Shown here piece after piece: positions 28,058-36,112 of a stretch of 64,000 nucleotides of DNA (position 1 is the first letter of the stretch; every line of letters starts with the position of its first letter). This stretch comes from Shiella aurantiaca. Its GTDB lineage: Bacteria; Bacteroidota; Bacteroidia; Cytophagales; Cyclobacteriaceae. The translations under genes were made by a program, and so were the position numbers. Under the pieces are notes generated by a model. It was not told where the DNA came from. It made no database searches and was given only the letters and a program-made list of their open reading frames with translations. The stretch lies in contig JAUHJS010000003.1 of NCBI GenBank assembly GCA_030412945.1, positions 187,507 through 251,506 on the forward strand, read 5' to 3'.

Positions 28058-28797
28058 GCCAAACTCCTTCGGATATTATCGCAAAAAATGGCCGTGGCTA
28101 CACCTACATTTAAGGATTCGGCATGTCCATAACCAGGAATATGCAAGGCATGCTGAATGAAAGGTCGCACTTCGGCAGAAATCCCATTCGACTCATTTCC
28201 CATTACCAATAGGCCAGCCTTGGGGAAGTTAAAGGTATGAAGTACTTCTCCTTCCAATAAAGCACCCATTATAGGTAGTTGGGCAGAAGAAAGAAAAGGA
28301 ATCAAATCGGTATAGAAAAGCTGAACCCGTGTAAAGGAGCCCATAGTGGCTGAAATCACCTTGGGATTATAAAATTCGGCACTGTTTTCAGAGCAAATGA
28401 TTTTGGAAATCCCGTACCAATCGGCAATGCGGATAATCGTGCCCAAGTTACCAGGGTCTTTCACATCGTCCAGTACTAGGGCATATTCATTCTGTATTTT
28501 CAGAGGCTGATTGGGCTTACAACGAACCACCGCTAGGCCTGAATTGTTATTTTCAAAACTGCTAAGTGCGCTGAGGTCTTTTTCGGAAAGTATGAAGTGC
28601 GAATTGGCACGATTTATGGCTTTAGCATCTAGGCTTTGGGCGAATTCTTCGGTCATTAATAGCCAGTCGACTTCAAAGGAAGAAGCAAGGAGCTCTTGAA
28701 TACTTTTGGCCCCTTCTACCAAAAACTTTTGTTCTTGTTTTCGGTATTTCTTTATTTGCAGTGACTTGATATATTTCCCCTGATTTTTTGACAGCAT
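28054..28797 (-). CDS. TrmH/SpoU-family RNA 2'-O-methyltransferase
   Basis: AdoMet-dependent RNA methyltransferase with the knotted SPOUT fold. The N-terminal substrate-binding domain (about 1-95, FLVEGAKSIQELL) is followed by the three SpoU motifs: LDDVKDPGNLGTIIRIADW, ISATMGSFTRV and VMGNESNGISAEV with LNVGVATAIF. The likely target is 23S rRNA (RlmB/TsnR group), but tRNA cannot be excluded. It is 247 residues long. Its start codon is only 11 nt from the divergent tamL-like start, and its stop overlaps that of the convergent transporter gene. Confidence 0.92.
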   Translation of the reverse strand: MLSKNQGKYIKSLQIKKYRKQEQKFLVEGAKSIQELLASSFEVDWLLMTEEFAQSLDAKAINRANSHFILSEKDLSALSSFENNNSGLAVVRCKPNQPLKIQNEYALVLDDVKDPGNLGTIIRIADWYGISKIICSENSAEFYNPKVISATMGSFTRVQLFYTDLIPFLSSAQLPIMGALLEGEVLHTFNFPKAGLLVMGNESNGISAEVRPFIQHALHIPGYGHAESLNVGVATAIFCDNIRRSLA

Positions 28798-28808
28798 ACG
28801 CTTCTATT

Positions 28809-31217
28809 TTGAAAAGACTTATCTCCCTTCTAGCCATTGTCATCACCAGCATGTCGCTTTCGGCCTGCTTAGGCACGCGTTTTATTGAAGAGGGGGAGTA
28901 TGTCCTGTTCAAACAAAAGGTGAAAACCACTAAAAAGGTTAGTTCGGACGAATTAGCGAATTTTTTGGCACAAAAGCCAAACAGAAAGATATTGGTGTTC
29001 CCTTTCAGCCCGTATGTGTTTTTTTATGAAACCGGTAAAAAGCGCTACGATAAAGTGGCGCTGATAGCCAAGCGAGACACCCTCCAGCAAGAATTTGATG
29101 CTAAAATTCAGGCCTTGCCCGATAAAAAAGGGAAAGAAGCTAAGAAACTGATGCGTAAGCGTAACCGAAAACTTGCTAAGCTCGATAAGCAAATTGAGGA
29201 AGGGAATATCCGTATGCGATGGGGAGAGCCCGTAAGTGTGTATGATTCTTCCCTAACGCAAAAATCCGTAGAGCAATTGAATATTGCCTTGTTCAACAAA
29301 GGCTACTTCAATGCGGAAGTGAGTTATACGGAGAAATTACGGCACAAAAGGGCTCGTATTATTTACAATGTTACAGAGGGCAAGGCGCAAAAGGTAGATA
29401 GCCTTATCTGGAATATTGCGGATAGCGTACTGGCACAAACTCTATTGCCTACTCGTGAGAAATCCTTGATTAAGAGAGGACAGAATTATAATCAGGATAG
29501 AATAATAGAGGAGCGCAATCGGGTGGAGAGCTATCTGAAAAACAACGGATATTACGATTTCAGTAAGCAATACATTTCTTTTCAGGTAGATACTTCACTT
29601 TCCAATCAAAAGGTGCGTGTGATCATGAATATCGCCAATCCGGGCAAGCGGGGATACCACAAGGTATTTACGCTCGATTCGGTGATTTTTGTGACAGATG
29701 CAAATGTGACAGCTCCCAAAGGAAGTAAGCGTTCTTTTCGGGTAATTGATAATATCACCTACCAGTTTTTTCAAGAACAATACTCGAAGAAGATTCTAGG
29801 GGCAAGGGTGTTTTTGCGACCTGATAGTGTGTATAGTTTGGAAAATACCTTTAATACCCAAAAGCAAATTGCCAACCTCGATGTATTCCGATTTGTAAAT
29901 ATCAATTACGATACCACGGGCGGGCGTTTTATTGCCAATATTTTCACGAGTCCGCTCCCAAAGTTTCAGACCAGTAACGAAGTAGGGGTGAATGTGAACC
30001 AAGGTTTTCCGGGGCCTTTTTATAATCTGTCGTTTAAAAACCGGAATATTTTAGGCGGATTGGAAATCTTGGAACTCAACTTCCGTGCGGGTATCGAAGG
30101 GGTGGCCTCTGCTGCCAGTGAAGGGCAGTTATATCAAAGTCAGGAATTGGGCACTAACCTTTCGCTTACCTTTCCGCAGTTCTTGTTTCCTTTGAGCAAT
30201 ACTTTGAAACTCAAACTGGGAGAAGTAAACCCCAAAACCCGTCTACAAATAGGGTATAATTACACCAACCGTCCGGAATATATCCGTAGAACTTCAAAGG
30301 CGAGTTTTACTTATAATTGGCAGAGTAAGAGAAATCATCAGTTTGGCTTTTCACCGGGCGATATCAGCTACATTGATTCACGGATTCAATCCACCGTTTT
30401 TCAAGAGCAATTAAATGAACTAGAGGCGAATGGGAATAACCTTATCCAATCGTTCCGTCCTTCTTTTGTCAGTAGTATTAACGGCTATGGTGTGTTTAAC
30501 TTTGGTAAGTACGGTACCGATCAGAACAAATCTTCTTATCTGCGTATTTTCCTAGAAAGTGGTGGCACTTTTAGCGATTTTTCCGATACGCGGTATTTTG
30601 AAGAACGTAATCTTATCCACTATCGCTTTTATAAAGTAAGTGCTGATTTCAGGCGTTATTATCCTATTAATCAATACAATACAATCGCATTTCGTGTCAA
30701 TGGAGGTATTGCCCAACCCTACGGAAACCTTTTTGTTCTGCCCTACGAAAAATACTTTTTTGCCGGAGGTAGTAGTAGTGTGCGTGCTTGGAATCCACGA
30801 AGATTGGGACCGGGTTCGTATCAGCCGACCTTGAATGATAGGGGAGAATTTAGCTATCGGATAGAACAGCCGGGCGAGATTTTGATTGAAAGTAGTGTAG
30901 AATTTAGAAGAAAGCTTATAGGCTTTATTGATGGTGCCTTGTTTTTGGATGCCGGAAACGTATGGAGCTCCCGTAAAATAGAGACCAAGCCCGGAGCTGA
31001 TTTTGCAGTAGATCGTTTTTACAAAGAAATAGCCTTGGGGACAGGTTTTGCCTTACGATTCGATTTTTCTTTCCTAATCCTTCGTCTCGATTTGGCCTTC
31101 AAAATGTATGATCCTGCTCAAGATGAAGGCAAGCGCTGGGTAATTGATAAAATGCGCCTAGATACCAAATCCAATTTTGGTCCTACCCTGAATATCGGTA
31201 TCGGTTATCCATTCTGA
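28809..31217 (+). CDS. tamL: BamA/TamA-superfamily outer-membrane lipoprotein (TamL-like)
   Basis: An 802-residue protein with a lipoprotein signal (KRLISLLAIVITSMSLSAC), POTRA-like domains (about 150-380) and a C-terminal 16-strand Omp85 barrel with FFAGGSSSVRAWNPRRLGPG and a final LNIGIGYPF. Bacteroidota encode a TamA relative that is lipidated (TamL), proposed to help lipid transport or outer-membrane assembly with TamB. The lipidated N-terminus fits TamL rather than BamA. The start taken is TTG 28809; TTG 28788 is possible, but no ATG precedes the signal peptide. TamB is not in the window. Confidence 0.85.
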   Translation: MKRLISLLAIVITSMSLSACLGTRFIEEGEYVLFKQKVKTTKKVSSDELANFLAQKPNRKILVFPFSPYVFFYETGKKRYDKVALIAKRDTLQQEFDAKIQALPDKKGKEAKKLMRKRNRKLAKLDKQIEEGNIRMRWGEPVSVYDSSLTQKSVEQLNIALFNKGYFNAEVSYTEKLRHKRARIIYNVTEGKAQKVDSLIWNIADSVLAQTLLPTREKSLIKRGQNYNQDRIIEERNRVESYLKNNGYYDFSKQYISFQVDTSLSNQKVRVIMNIANPGKRGYHKVFTLDSVIFVTDANVTAPKGSKRSFRVIDNITYQFFQEQYSKKILGARVFLRPDSVYSLENTFNTQKQIANLDVFRFVNINYDTTGGRFIANIFTSPLPKFQTSNEVGVNVNQGFPGPFYNLSFKNRNILGGLEILELNFRAGIEGVASAASEGQLYQSQELGTNLSLTFPQFLFPLSNTLKLKLGEVNPKTRLQIGYNYTNRPEYIRRTSKASFTYNWQSKRNHQFGFSPGDISYIDSRIQSTVFQEQLNELEANGNNLIQSFRPSFVSSINGYGVFNFGKYGTDQNKSSYLRIFLESGGTFSDFSDTRYFEERNLIHYRFYKVSADFRRYYPINQYNTIAFRVNGGIAQPYGNLFVLPYEKYFFAGGSSSVRAWNPRRLGPGSYQPTLNDRGEFSYRIEQPGEILIESSVEFRRKLIGFIDGALFLDAGNVWSSRKIETKPGADFAVDRFYKEIALGTGFALRFDFSFLILRLDLAFKMYDPAQDEGKRWVIDKMRLDTKSNFGPTLNIGIGYPF

Positions 31218-31288
31218 TACCGTTTTTGCTTGGTTTGTTCAAGGAAAGGAGCAAATAGTATATACATTGAACCGAAAATCTGTGACCT

Positions 31289-32641
31289 ATGCCGATTCAA
31301 AGTAAAAACCCCTATACCGGAGAAGTCCTCACCACGTACTCCGAAGCCAGTTCTCAATTGGTAGAAAATGCTATAGAAAAAGCCCATTTCACTTTTCAAA
31401 CGTGGAAAGCTAAGCCGCTGGAGTATCGGGTAAATCTACTGCTTCGTCTGGCCGAGGTGTTAGAGAAAGATACGGAAGCGCTGGCGCGTCTTATGGCTTT
31501 GGAAATGGGGAAAGTACTAGCCGATGGTCGAGCTGAAATAGAAAAATGTGCGGCCTGTTGCCGCTACTATGCCCAGCATGCAGCCGATTTTTTGAAAGAT
31601 AAGGCTTTGGCGGCTCCTCATGGCAAAGCCTATGTACAATACGAACCTTTGGGTGTTATTCTGGCCGTAATGCCTTGGAATTTCCCTTTTTGGCAGGTAT
31701 TTCGCTTTGCGGCTCCGCATATTGTTTCCGGAAATACGGCCTTGCTAAAGCATGCTTCCAATGTGCCTCAGTGCGCTTTGGCCATAGCCGATTGTTTTAC
31801 CAAGGCAGGCTTTCCATCCGGTGTTTTTCAAACGCTTTTGATTCCTTCTTCATCCGTGCCTGCTATTTTGGCTGATGAACGTGTGCGTGGGGTAAGCCTC
31901 ACAGGCAGCGAGGAGGCTGGGAAGTCCGTAGCAGCTGAGGCCGCTCGCAATTTGAAAAAATCGGTGCTAGAGCTGGGGGGAAGCGATGCCTTTGTGGTCC
32001 TTGATGCTACTAACCTGGGCCATGTGGTACAAATGGCCGCTAAATCGCGCTTGGTCAATATGGGACAAAGCTGTATTGCTGCTAAACGTTTTATCGTGCA
32101 TGAATCAGTTTATGAAAATTTTGTATCGCAACTAAAGGGTATTTTTAAATCGGTGCGCATTCAAGACCCGTTGCAGGAGGGAAGTACGTATGGCCCGATG
32201 GCACAGGCACATTTAGCGGAAGAACTCAATCAGCAGGTGAAGCAGTCGGTGCAAATGGGGGCGGAGCAAATAGGAGTTGGATACCTAGGTGAGGCCATTT
32301 TTCAGCCTAGTATTTTGCTTGGTGTGAAAGAAGGAATGCCCGCTTGGGAGGAAGAGTTGTTTGGTCCGGTGGCGAGCGTGCGCAGTTTCTCCACCGTAGA
32401 AGAAGCCATACATTTGGCCAATGATAGTCGCTTTGGCTTAGGTGGCTCCGTATGGGGACAAGTTGAAAAGGCTGAATCCGTGGCGCGACAAATCCATTCG
32501 GGTGCGGTATACGTCAATCAAATGATGGCCTCTCATCCCGCTATTCCATTTGGAGGGGTGAAGCATTCCGGTTATGGCAAAGAGCTCAGCGAGAGTGGCT
32601 TGTGGGAGTTTACCAATGCCAAATCCATTTGGGTGGCTTAG
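31289..32641 (+). CDS. NAD(P)-dependent aldehyde dehydrogenase, succinate-semialdehyde type
   Basis: A 450-residue ALDH-superfamily enzyme oxidising an aldehyde to an acid. The catalytic Cys262 (NMGQSCIAAKR) and general base Glu228 (LELGGSD) are visible, with the cofactor region MPWNFPFWQVFRFAAP near residue 135 and the C-terminal PFGGVKHSGYG. The short form and MPWNFPFWQ match the GabD/Sad subgroup, so succinate semialdehyde is the favoured substrate; this remains an inference. It is not in an evident operon. Its stop overlaps that of the convergent YdcF gene by 4 nt. Confidence 0.93.
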   Translation: MPIQSKNPYTGEVLTTYSEASSQLVENAIEKAHFTFQTWKAKPLEYRVNLLLRLAEVLEKDTEALARLMALEMGKVLADGRAEIEKCAACCRYYAQHAADFLKDKALAAPHGKAYVQYEPLGVILAVMPWNFPFWQVFRFAAPHIVSGNTALLKHASNVPQCALAIADCFTKAGFPSGVFQTLLIPSSSVPAILADERVRGVSLTGSEEAGKSVAAEAARNLKKSVLELGGSDAFVVLDATNLGHVVQMAAKSRLVNMGQSCIAAKRFIVHESVYENFVSQLKGIFKSVRIQDPLQEGSTYGPMAQAHLAEELNQQVKQSVQMGAEQIGVGYLGEAIFQPSILLGVKEGMPAWEEELFGPVASVRSFSTVEEAIHLANDSRFGLGGSVWGQVEKAESVARQIHSGAVYVNQMMASHPAIPFGGVKHSGYGKELSESGLWEFTNAKSIWVA

Positions 32642-33405
32642 GCATAGCCTATCAATTTGTATACTACATAGCCGCAGATTTCATGAATCAGCAAGCCCCA
32701 GCGCATAAAGGCTTCCTCATCGGGGATGAATAACGCATCGGGAGTAAAGGAGCGATCCACGCTATAGAAGTCCACACTAAAGGTGTCAAAATCTATTTGT
32801 TGCTTTTCCAAACAAGCTGCTGAGCGCCTCATGTGAAAAGCCGAACTAATGAGCAATACTTTTCCCTTGATATTCTTCTCCCTAAGCAATTCGGCACTGT
32901 AAAGGGCATTCTGATAGGTATTCATGGCACGATTTTCCAGGATTATATCGTCAGGATTTACCGCACAATCCATCAGTACGGAATAGAGTAAATCCGCCTC
33001 TTTTACCTCATCGTCAAGTAATTGACCCGAACCTCCCGAGAGCATAATCTTCTTCACGCGTCCTTGTTGGTATAAATGCACCGCCTGCATCAGTCGGTCG
33101 GCACCCTTATTGAAATGCACCCTATCTTTCGGGCTTTTGTACATATTGGTCATTCCCGTAAAGACCAAGGCCACTTCATATTCCGGAGCCAGTTCCGTAT
33201 AGGCTTTTGGTGCTTCTTCCCACCATAGCAAGAGTTCATTGCTGATAAATACATTGGTGAAGAGATAAAAAAGCACCAGTCCGGTATAGAGGCTCCGCTT
33301 TTTCCAGATTTGAGAACGGAAAAGGAAATATCCCAAAAAGCAGATAGTTAGGATGCTGGCGGGCATCACAAGGTAGTAGAGAATCTTGGATAAGATGAAA
33401 AACAT
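32638..33405 (-). CDS. YdcF/SanA-family (DUF218) membrane protein
   Basis: Two N-terminal transmembrane helices (MFFILSKILYYLVMPASIL; LYTGLVLFYLFTNVFI) are followed by the DUF218 domain with VALVFTG, a KIMLSGGSG loop, ADLLYSVLMDCAVNPDDI, LENRAMNTYQNALYSAELL and VLLISSAFHMRRSAA. Relatives such as ElyC and SanA affect envelope or lipid-carrier metabolism under stress; the reaction is not established. Start choice: many relatives begin MFFILSKIL, so the internal ATG at 33405 is preferred. An ATG at 33441 would add 12 residues. It converges on the aldehyde dehydrogenase gene. Confidence 0.85.
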   Translation of the reverse strand: MFFILSKILYYLVMPASILTICFLGYFLFRSQIWKKRSLYTGLVLFYLFTNVFISNELLLWWEEAPKAYTELAPEYEVALVFTGMTNMYKSPKDRVHFNKGADRLMQAVHLYQQGRVKKIMLSGGSGQLLDDEVKEADLLYSVLMDCAVNPDDIILENRAMNTYQNALYSAELLREKNIKGKVLLISSAFHMRRSAACLEKQQIDFDTFSVDFYSVDRSFTPDALFIPDEEAFMRWGLLIHEICGYVVYKLIGYA

Positions 33406-33493
33406 GGCAATTGTGAGAGTCGATATCCTGATTAAATCCATTCAAATCTACTCCAATATTCTCTTTCTTCCATTGTCTTTCTTATTTTAGAAG

Positions 33494-34528
33494 GTGCTTA
33501 GTCCTGACTTTATCTATTCGCTCACTCTTTCCGAAAAAGTGTATTTTGGGAAAGATTATGTGCATCTATATTTTGAAAAACCTAATGGTTCTACCTACCA
33601 AGCCGGACAGTTTATCACTTTATTTTTGCCAGATCAGGAGGAGATAAGGCGCTCGTACTCATTGAGCAGTCAGCCCGAAGAAGCCTATTGGCGGATAACG
33701 GTTAAGCGTACACCCAATGGCTACTTTTCTCGCCTATTATTTGATTTGCCCCTCGGGGCGAAACTCATGGCTCAGGTACCTAGGGGGCAATTTGTGCTTC
33801 CTGATCTTTTGCCTTCTTCCCTTTGTTTTATTGCGGCCGGAAGTGGTATAAGTCCAGTTTTTCCACTTGTACAAAAGGCTTTGGCCCATAAAGAGACAGA
33901 AGTGGCACTGCTGTATAGCTTCACCACCCAGTCGAAAGCGGTTTTTCTTGAAGAGTTGAAAGCGTTGAAGCAACAATATGGGCAACGGTTTTCCTTATTT
34001 TTATTCCCATCACAGCCTTCGGATGGTTCCCTTCCCTTACGCTTAAGTAATCTTCGTTTGGAGAATCTTCTGCTTACCGAGTGGAACATTCGTAGCAAAG
34101 CACAAGCCCTGTTTTACCTCTGTGGCCCCTTAGATTTTATGCGTATGGTGCAAATGACCTTGCGTTTTCTGGGCGTGGAAAAAGAGGCCATCATAAAGGA
34201 GCAGTTTACTTTTCCTGAAGTACAGGTGCAAAGAGCACCGCTTCAGCTCAATGCGAAAGTGACTATGGAAAAGACAAATGGGGAGAAGCAAGAATGGAGT
34301 GTGACTCCTAATCAATCGATTTGGGAGGCAGCCAAAAATCAAGGAATTTTCATTCCATACAATTGCCGCGCGGGCGTATGTGCTGCGTGTTCTATGCGCT
34401 GTGTAAAAGGCAAGGTATGGCACAGTGCCAATGAGGTACTTACCGATAAAGAGTTAGCTGCCGGGTGGATACTTACTTGTACGGCTGTGCCACAAAGTAA
34501 GGAGATTTATTTGAAAGTTAAGGGTTGA
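33494..34528 (+). CDS. Ferredoxin-NAD(P)H reductase-like flavoprotein with C-terminal 2Fe-2S domain
   Basis: A 344-residue electron-transfer protein. It has an FAD-binding barrel with RRSYSLSSQP near residue 53, an NAD(P) domain (FIAAGSGISPVFPLV; LFYLCGPLDFM) and a plant-type ferredoxin domain at the C-terminus with CRAGVCAAC (CX4CX2C) plus the fourth Cys in WILTCTA. This is the PaaE/HmpX-like arrangement that feeds oxygenases or reductases. No phenylacetate or oxygenase genes are adjacent, so the partner is unknown. The start is GTG; no ATG precedes the conserved first strand. Confidence 0.9.
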   Translation: MLSPDFIYSLTLSEKVYFGKDYVHLYFEKPNGSTYQAGQFITLFLPDQEEIRRSYSLSSQPEEAYWRITVKRTPNGYFSRLLFDLPLGAKLMAQVPRGQFVLPDLLPSSLCFIAAGSGISPVFPLVQKALAHKETEVALLYSFTTQSKAVFLEELKALKQQYGQRFSLFLFPSQPSDGSLPLRLSNLRLENLLLTEWNIRSKAQALFYLCGPLDFMRMVQMTLRFLGVEKEAIIKEQFTFPEVQVQRAPLQLNAKVTMEKTNGEKQEWSVTPNQSIWEAAKNQGIFIPYNCRAGVCAACSMRCVKGKVWHSANEVLTDKELAAGWILTCTAVPQSKEIYLKVKG

Positions 34529-34599
34529 TTATCTGGCACTTATTACCCCAGGAGGAGAGCGTTTTTCAAGATACTTGACCTTTTCTGTAGTAGCTATTG

Positions 34600-34839
34600 T
34601 TATTTTAGTGTTTTGATGGTTGATAAATAACTTTTAACGTCAACCCCAAGAGTATTTAGGTTGGTACGTATATGATAACCCTCAATTTCTTTTGATTTGC
34701 ATTGAAACACAATCGGTCTGACTAAACCATCTCGCACCCATATTTCATGATCTCCTTTTATTCTATCAAATTTACATCCAAGAAGTGTGAGATATTTTCT
34801 CCAGATATTGAGTTTTAAAGGCGTTAACTGAGAACCCAT
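34600..34839 (-). CDS. HicA-family mRNA interferase toxin
   Basis: A 79-residue dsRBD-fold toxin that would cleave mRNA when free of its antitoxin. The HicA pattern is seen: LTLLGCKFDRIKGDHEIW with catalytic His31, then a basic strand and IRTNLNTLGVDVKSYL. It is the second gene of the pair, overlapping the antitoxin by 1 nt (TAATG). The codons are AT-rich relative to neighbouring housekeeping genes, as expected of a mobile toxin-antitoxin cassette. Confidence 0.82.
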   Translation of the reverse strand: MGSQLTPLKLNIWRKYLTLLGCKFDRIKGDHEIWVRDGLVRPIVFQCKSKEIEGYHIRTNLNTLGVDVKSYLSTIKTLK

Positions 34840-35150
34840 TAGGCAGAAATAGCAATGCTTTTGTGATAGTTTGCAGCACTAAGTTCCAACGGGCGACTTT
34901 GTATTTTCCCTTCTAACTTTTGCCAACCTTGCGAAAAAAGTAATTTTTCAAGGGTTCCTTTTTGAATAGCATATTCAAAAGTGATTTCGATAATAGCCTT
35001 TAAATCATCAGAGGCCTGAGCTTCCGTATTACCGATTCCTGCTAGGTCAAGGGTGGGACTATATAAAACAACCTTGCCGTTCTCCACTATCTGCTGGAGA
35101 TTTAAATCAAACAGGTATTTGTTACCATCAATAAGTATCTGGTCATTCAT
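34839..35150 (-). CDS. HicB-family-like antitoxin
   Basis: A 103-residue protein directly upstream of HicA and overlapping it. A HicB-like half-RNase-H strand pattern is readable (VVLYSPTLDLAGIGNTEAQA then a long helix LKAIIEITFEYAIQKGTLE). The C-terminus (SRPLELSAANYHKSIAISA) shows no clear helix-turn-helix, so autoregulation is uncertain. ATG 35150 is preferred over a TTG 24 nt upstream. The antitoxin call rests partly on gene order. Confidence 0.72.
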   Translation of the reverse strand: MNDQILIDGNKYLFDLNLQQIVENGKVVLYSPTLDLAGIGNTEAQASDDLKAIIEITFEYAIQKGTLEKLLFSQGWQKLEGKIQSRPLELSAANYHKSIAISA

Positions 35151-35174
35151 AAGGAAAAGAAGTCTAGAGACCAA

Positions 35175-35307
35175 TTAATAGATTCAATAATACTAAGAAA
35201 ACCCATCAATACCATAAAAGGTTGCAAATCCAGTTTTAAGCGATGTGGTTTTTAAATAAAATTAAGAGGTGGGGAAACTCTGATGGACAATTTGACAATT
35301 GTTATAG
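35175..35307. other. Intergenic region between HicBA and the tRNA terminator
   Basis: AT-rich, with no ORF. It should contain the HicBA promoter on the minus strand. The best candidate box there is TATTATTG (one mismatch) near 35190, without a -33 partner at the right distance. Confidence 0.35.
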
Positions 35308-35334
35308 AAAAAAGCCTCGCATCTGCAAGGCTTT
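35308..35334 (-). terminator. Intrinsic terminator of the tRNA gene
   Basis: On the minus strand GCCTTGC pairs with GCGAGGC around AGAT (7 bp with one wobble, extendable by A-T pairs), followed by six T. It begins right after the tRNA CCA end. Confidence 0.85.
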
Positions 35335-35411
35335 TGGTGGGCCAACCTGGAATCGAACCAGGCACCTACTGATTATGAGTCAGTTGCTCTAACCGAATGA
35401 GCTATTGGCCC
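35335..35411 (-). tRNA. tRNA with CAU anticodon, probably tRNA-Ile2 (lysidine-modified)
   Basis: A complete 77-nt cloverleaf including an encoded CCA. The acceptor GGGCCAA/TTGGCCC pairs perfectly. The D arm is GCTC/GAGC. The anticodon arm ACTGA-CTCATAA-TCAGT gives the loop anticodon CAU. The T arm CCTGG-TTCGATT-CCAGG is canonical. CAU may be elongator Met, initiator Met or Ile2. The fully paired first acceptor base excludes the bacterial initiator, and CTCATAATC is the common loop of Ile2 tRNAs. The amino acid assignment is an inference; the tRNA itself is secure. Confidence 0.93.
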
Positions 35412-35494
35412 TTTTCAATAACTATCAGTGATAGCTTGAAAATCGGACTGCAATATTAGATATTTGCATTCTTTTTCACAAACATTTTATTCGC

Positions 35495-36112
35495 TTGCAG
35501 CTAAAAAATATTACCCACCTCCTTTTCGATTTAGGCGGTGTTATCATCAATATCGACCCTTCGCGCACACTTTCAGGACTTTCGGGAGGAGGTACCCGCG
35601 TAATCTCATTTTCTGACATGGCGCATCCCGTGCATTTGCAGTATGAAAAGGGGCTTATTTCTTCGCAAGAGTTTTTAGCTCAGGTAGCGGAGCTTTGTGC
35701 ACTTAGTCCTGATGAGGTGGAAATTCACTGGCACAGTCTGCTGTTGGATATTCCTTCAGAGCGTGTACTCTTGCTACAGCGTTTACGTCAGAATTTCCCT
35801 TTATTTCTACTGAGTAATACCAATGCACTCCACATTCCGGAGGTAGAACAAATTTTATTGCGCGATACGGGAATAGAAAGGCTGGCCGATGTGTTTGATA
35901 AACTGTACCTGTCGTATGAAATGGGAAAGCGTAAACCTGATGCCGAATATTTTCAGCAAGTTTTGGAAGAAAATCAGCTGAATCCCTCGCAATGTTTGTT
36001 TATTGATGATAGTATAGCCAACATTGAAGGAGCAAAGGCTTTGGGTATTCAAACGCTCTGGATAGACAGTCCGCACCGACTTATGGATTTTTTCTATGAA
36101 CATAAAAAATAA
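35495..36112 (+). CDS. HAD-superfamily phosphatase, subfamily IA (YihX-like)
   Basis: A 205-residue hydrolase predicted to dephosphorylate a small phosphate ester. Motif I is FDLGGVIINID, with the nucleophile Asp but Gly at the usual general-acid Asp, as in some YihX-type relatives. Motif II is LLSNTNALH, motif III Lys is in GKRKPDAEYF, and motif IV is FIDDSIANIEGAK. TTG at 35495 is the start, because no ATG or GTG precedes motif I in frame. It overlaps the M50 protease gene by 17 nt. Confidence 0.88.
   Translation: MQLKNITHLLFDLGGVIINIDPSRTLSGLSGGGTRVISFSDMAHPVHLQYEKGLISSQEFLAQVAELCALSPDEVEIHWHSLLLDIPSERVLLLQRLRQNFPLFLLSNTNALHIPEVEQILLRDTGIERLADVFDKLYLSYEMGKRKPDAEYFQQVLEENQLNPSQCLFIDDSIANIEGAKALGIQTLWIDSPHRLMDFFYEHKK

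Noticed and set aside
28788-28808. TTG 28788 as the tamL start
   Set aside because: It adds seven residues before a canonical lipoprotein signal and would lie inside the trmH start region; TTG 28809 gives a typical n-region. It is kept only as an alternative.
35335-35411. Initiator tRNA-fMet
   Set aside because: The first acceptor pair is G-C, whereas bacterial initiators have an unpaired 1-72 position.
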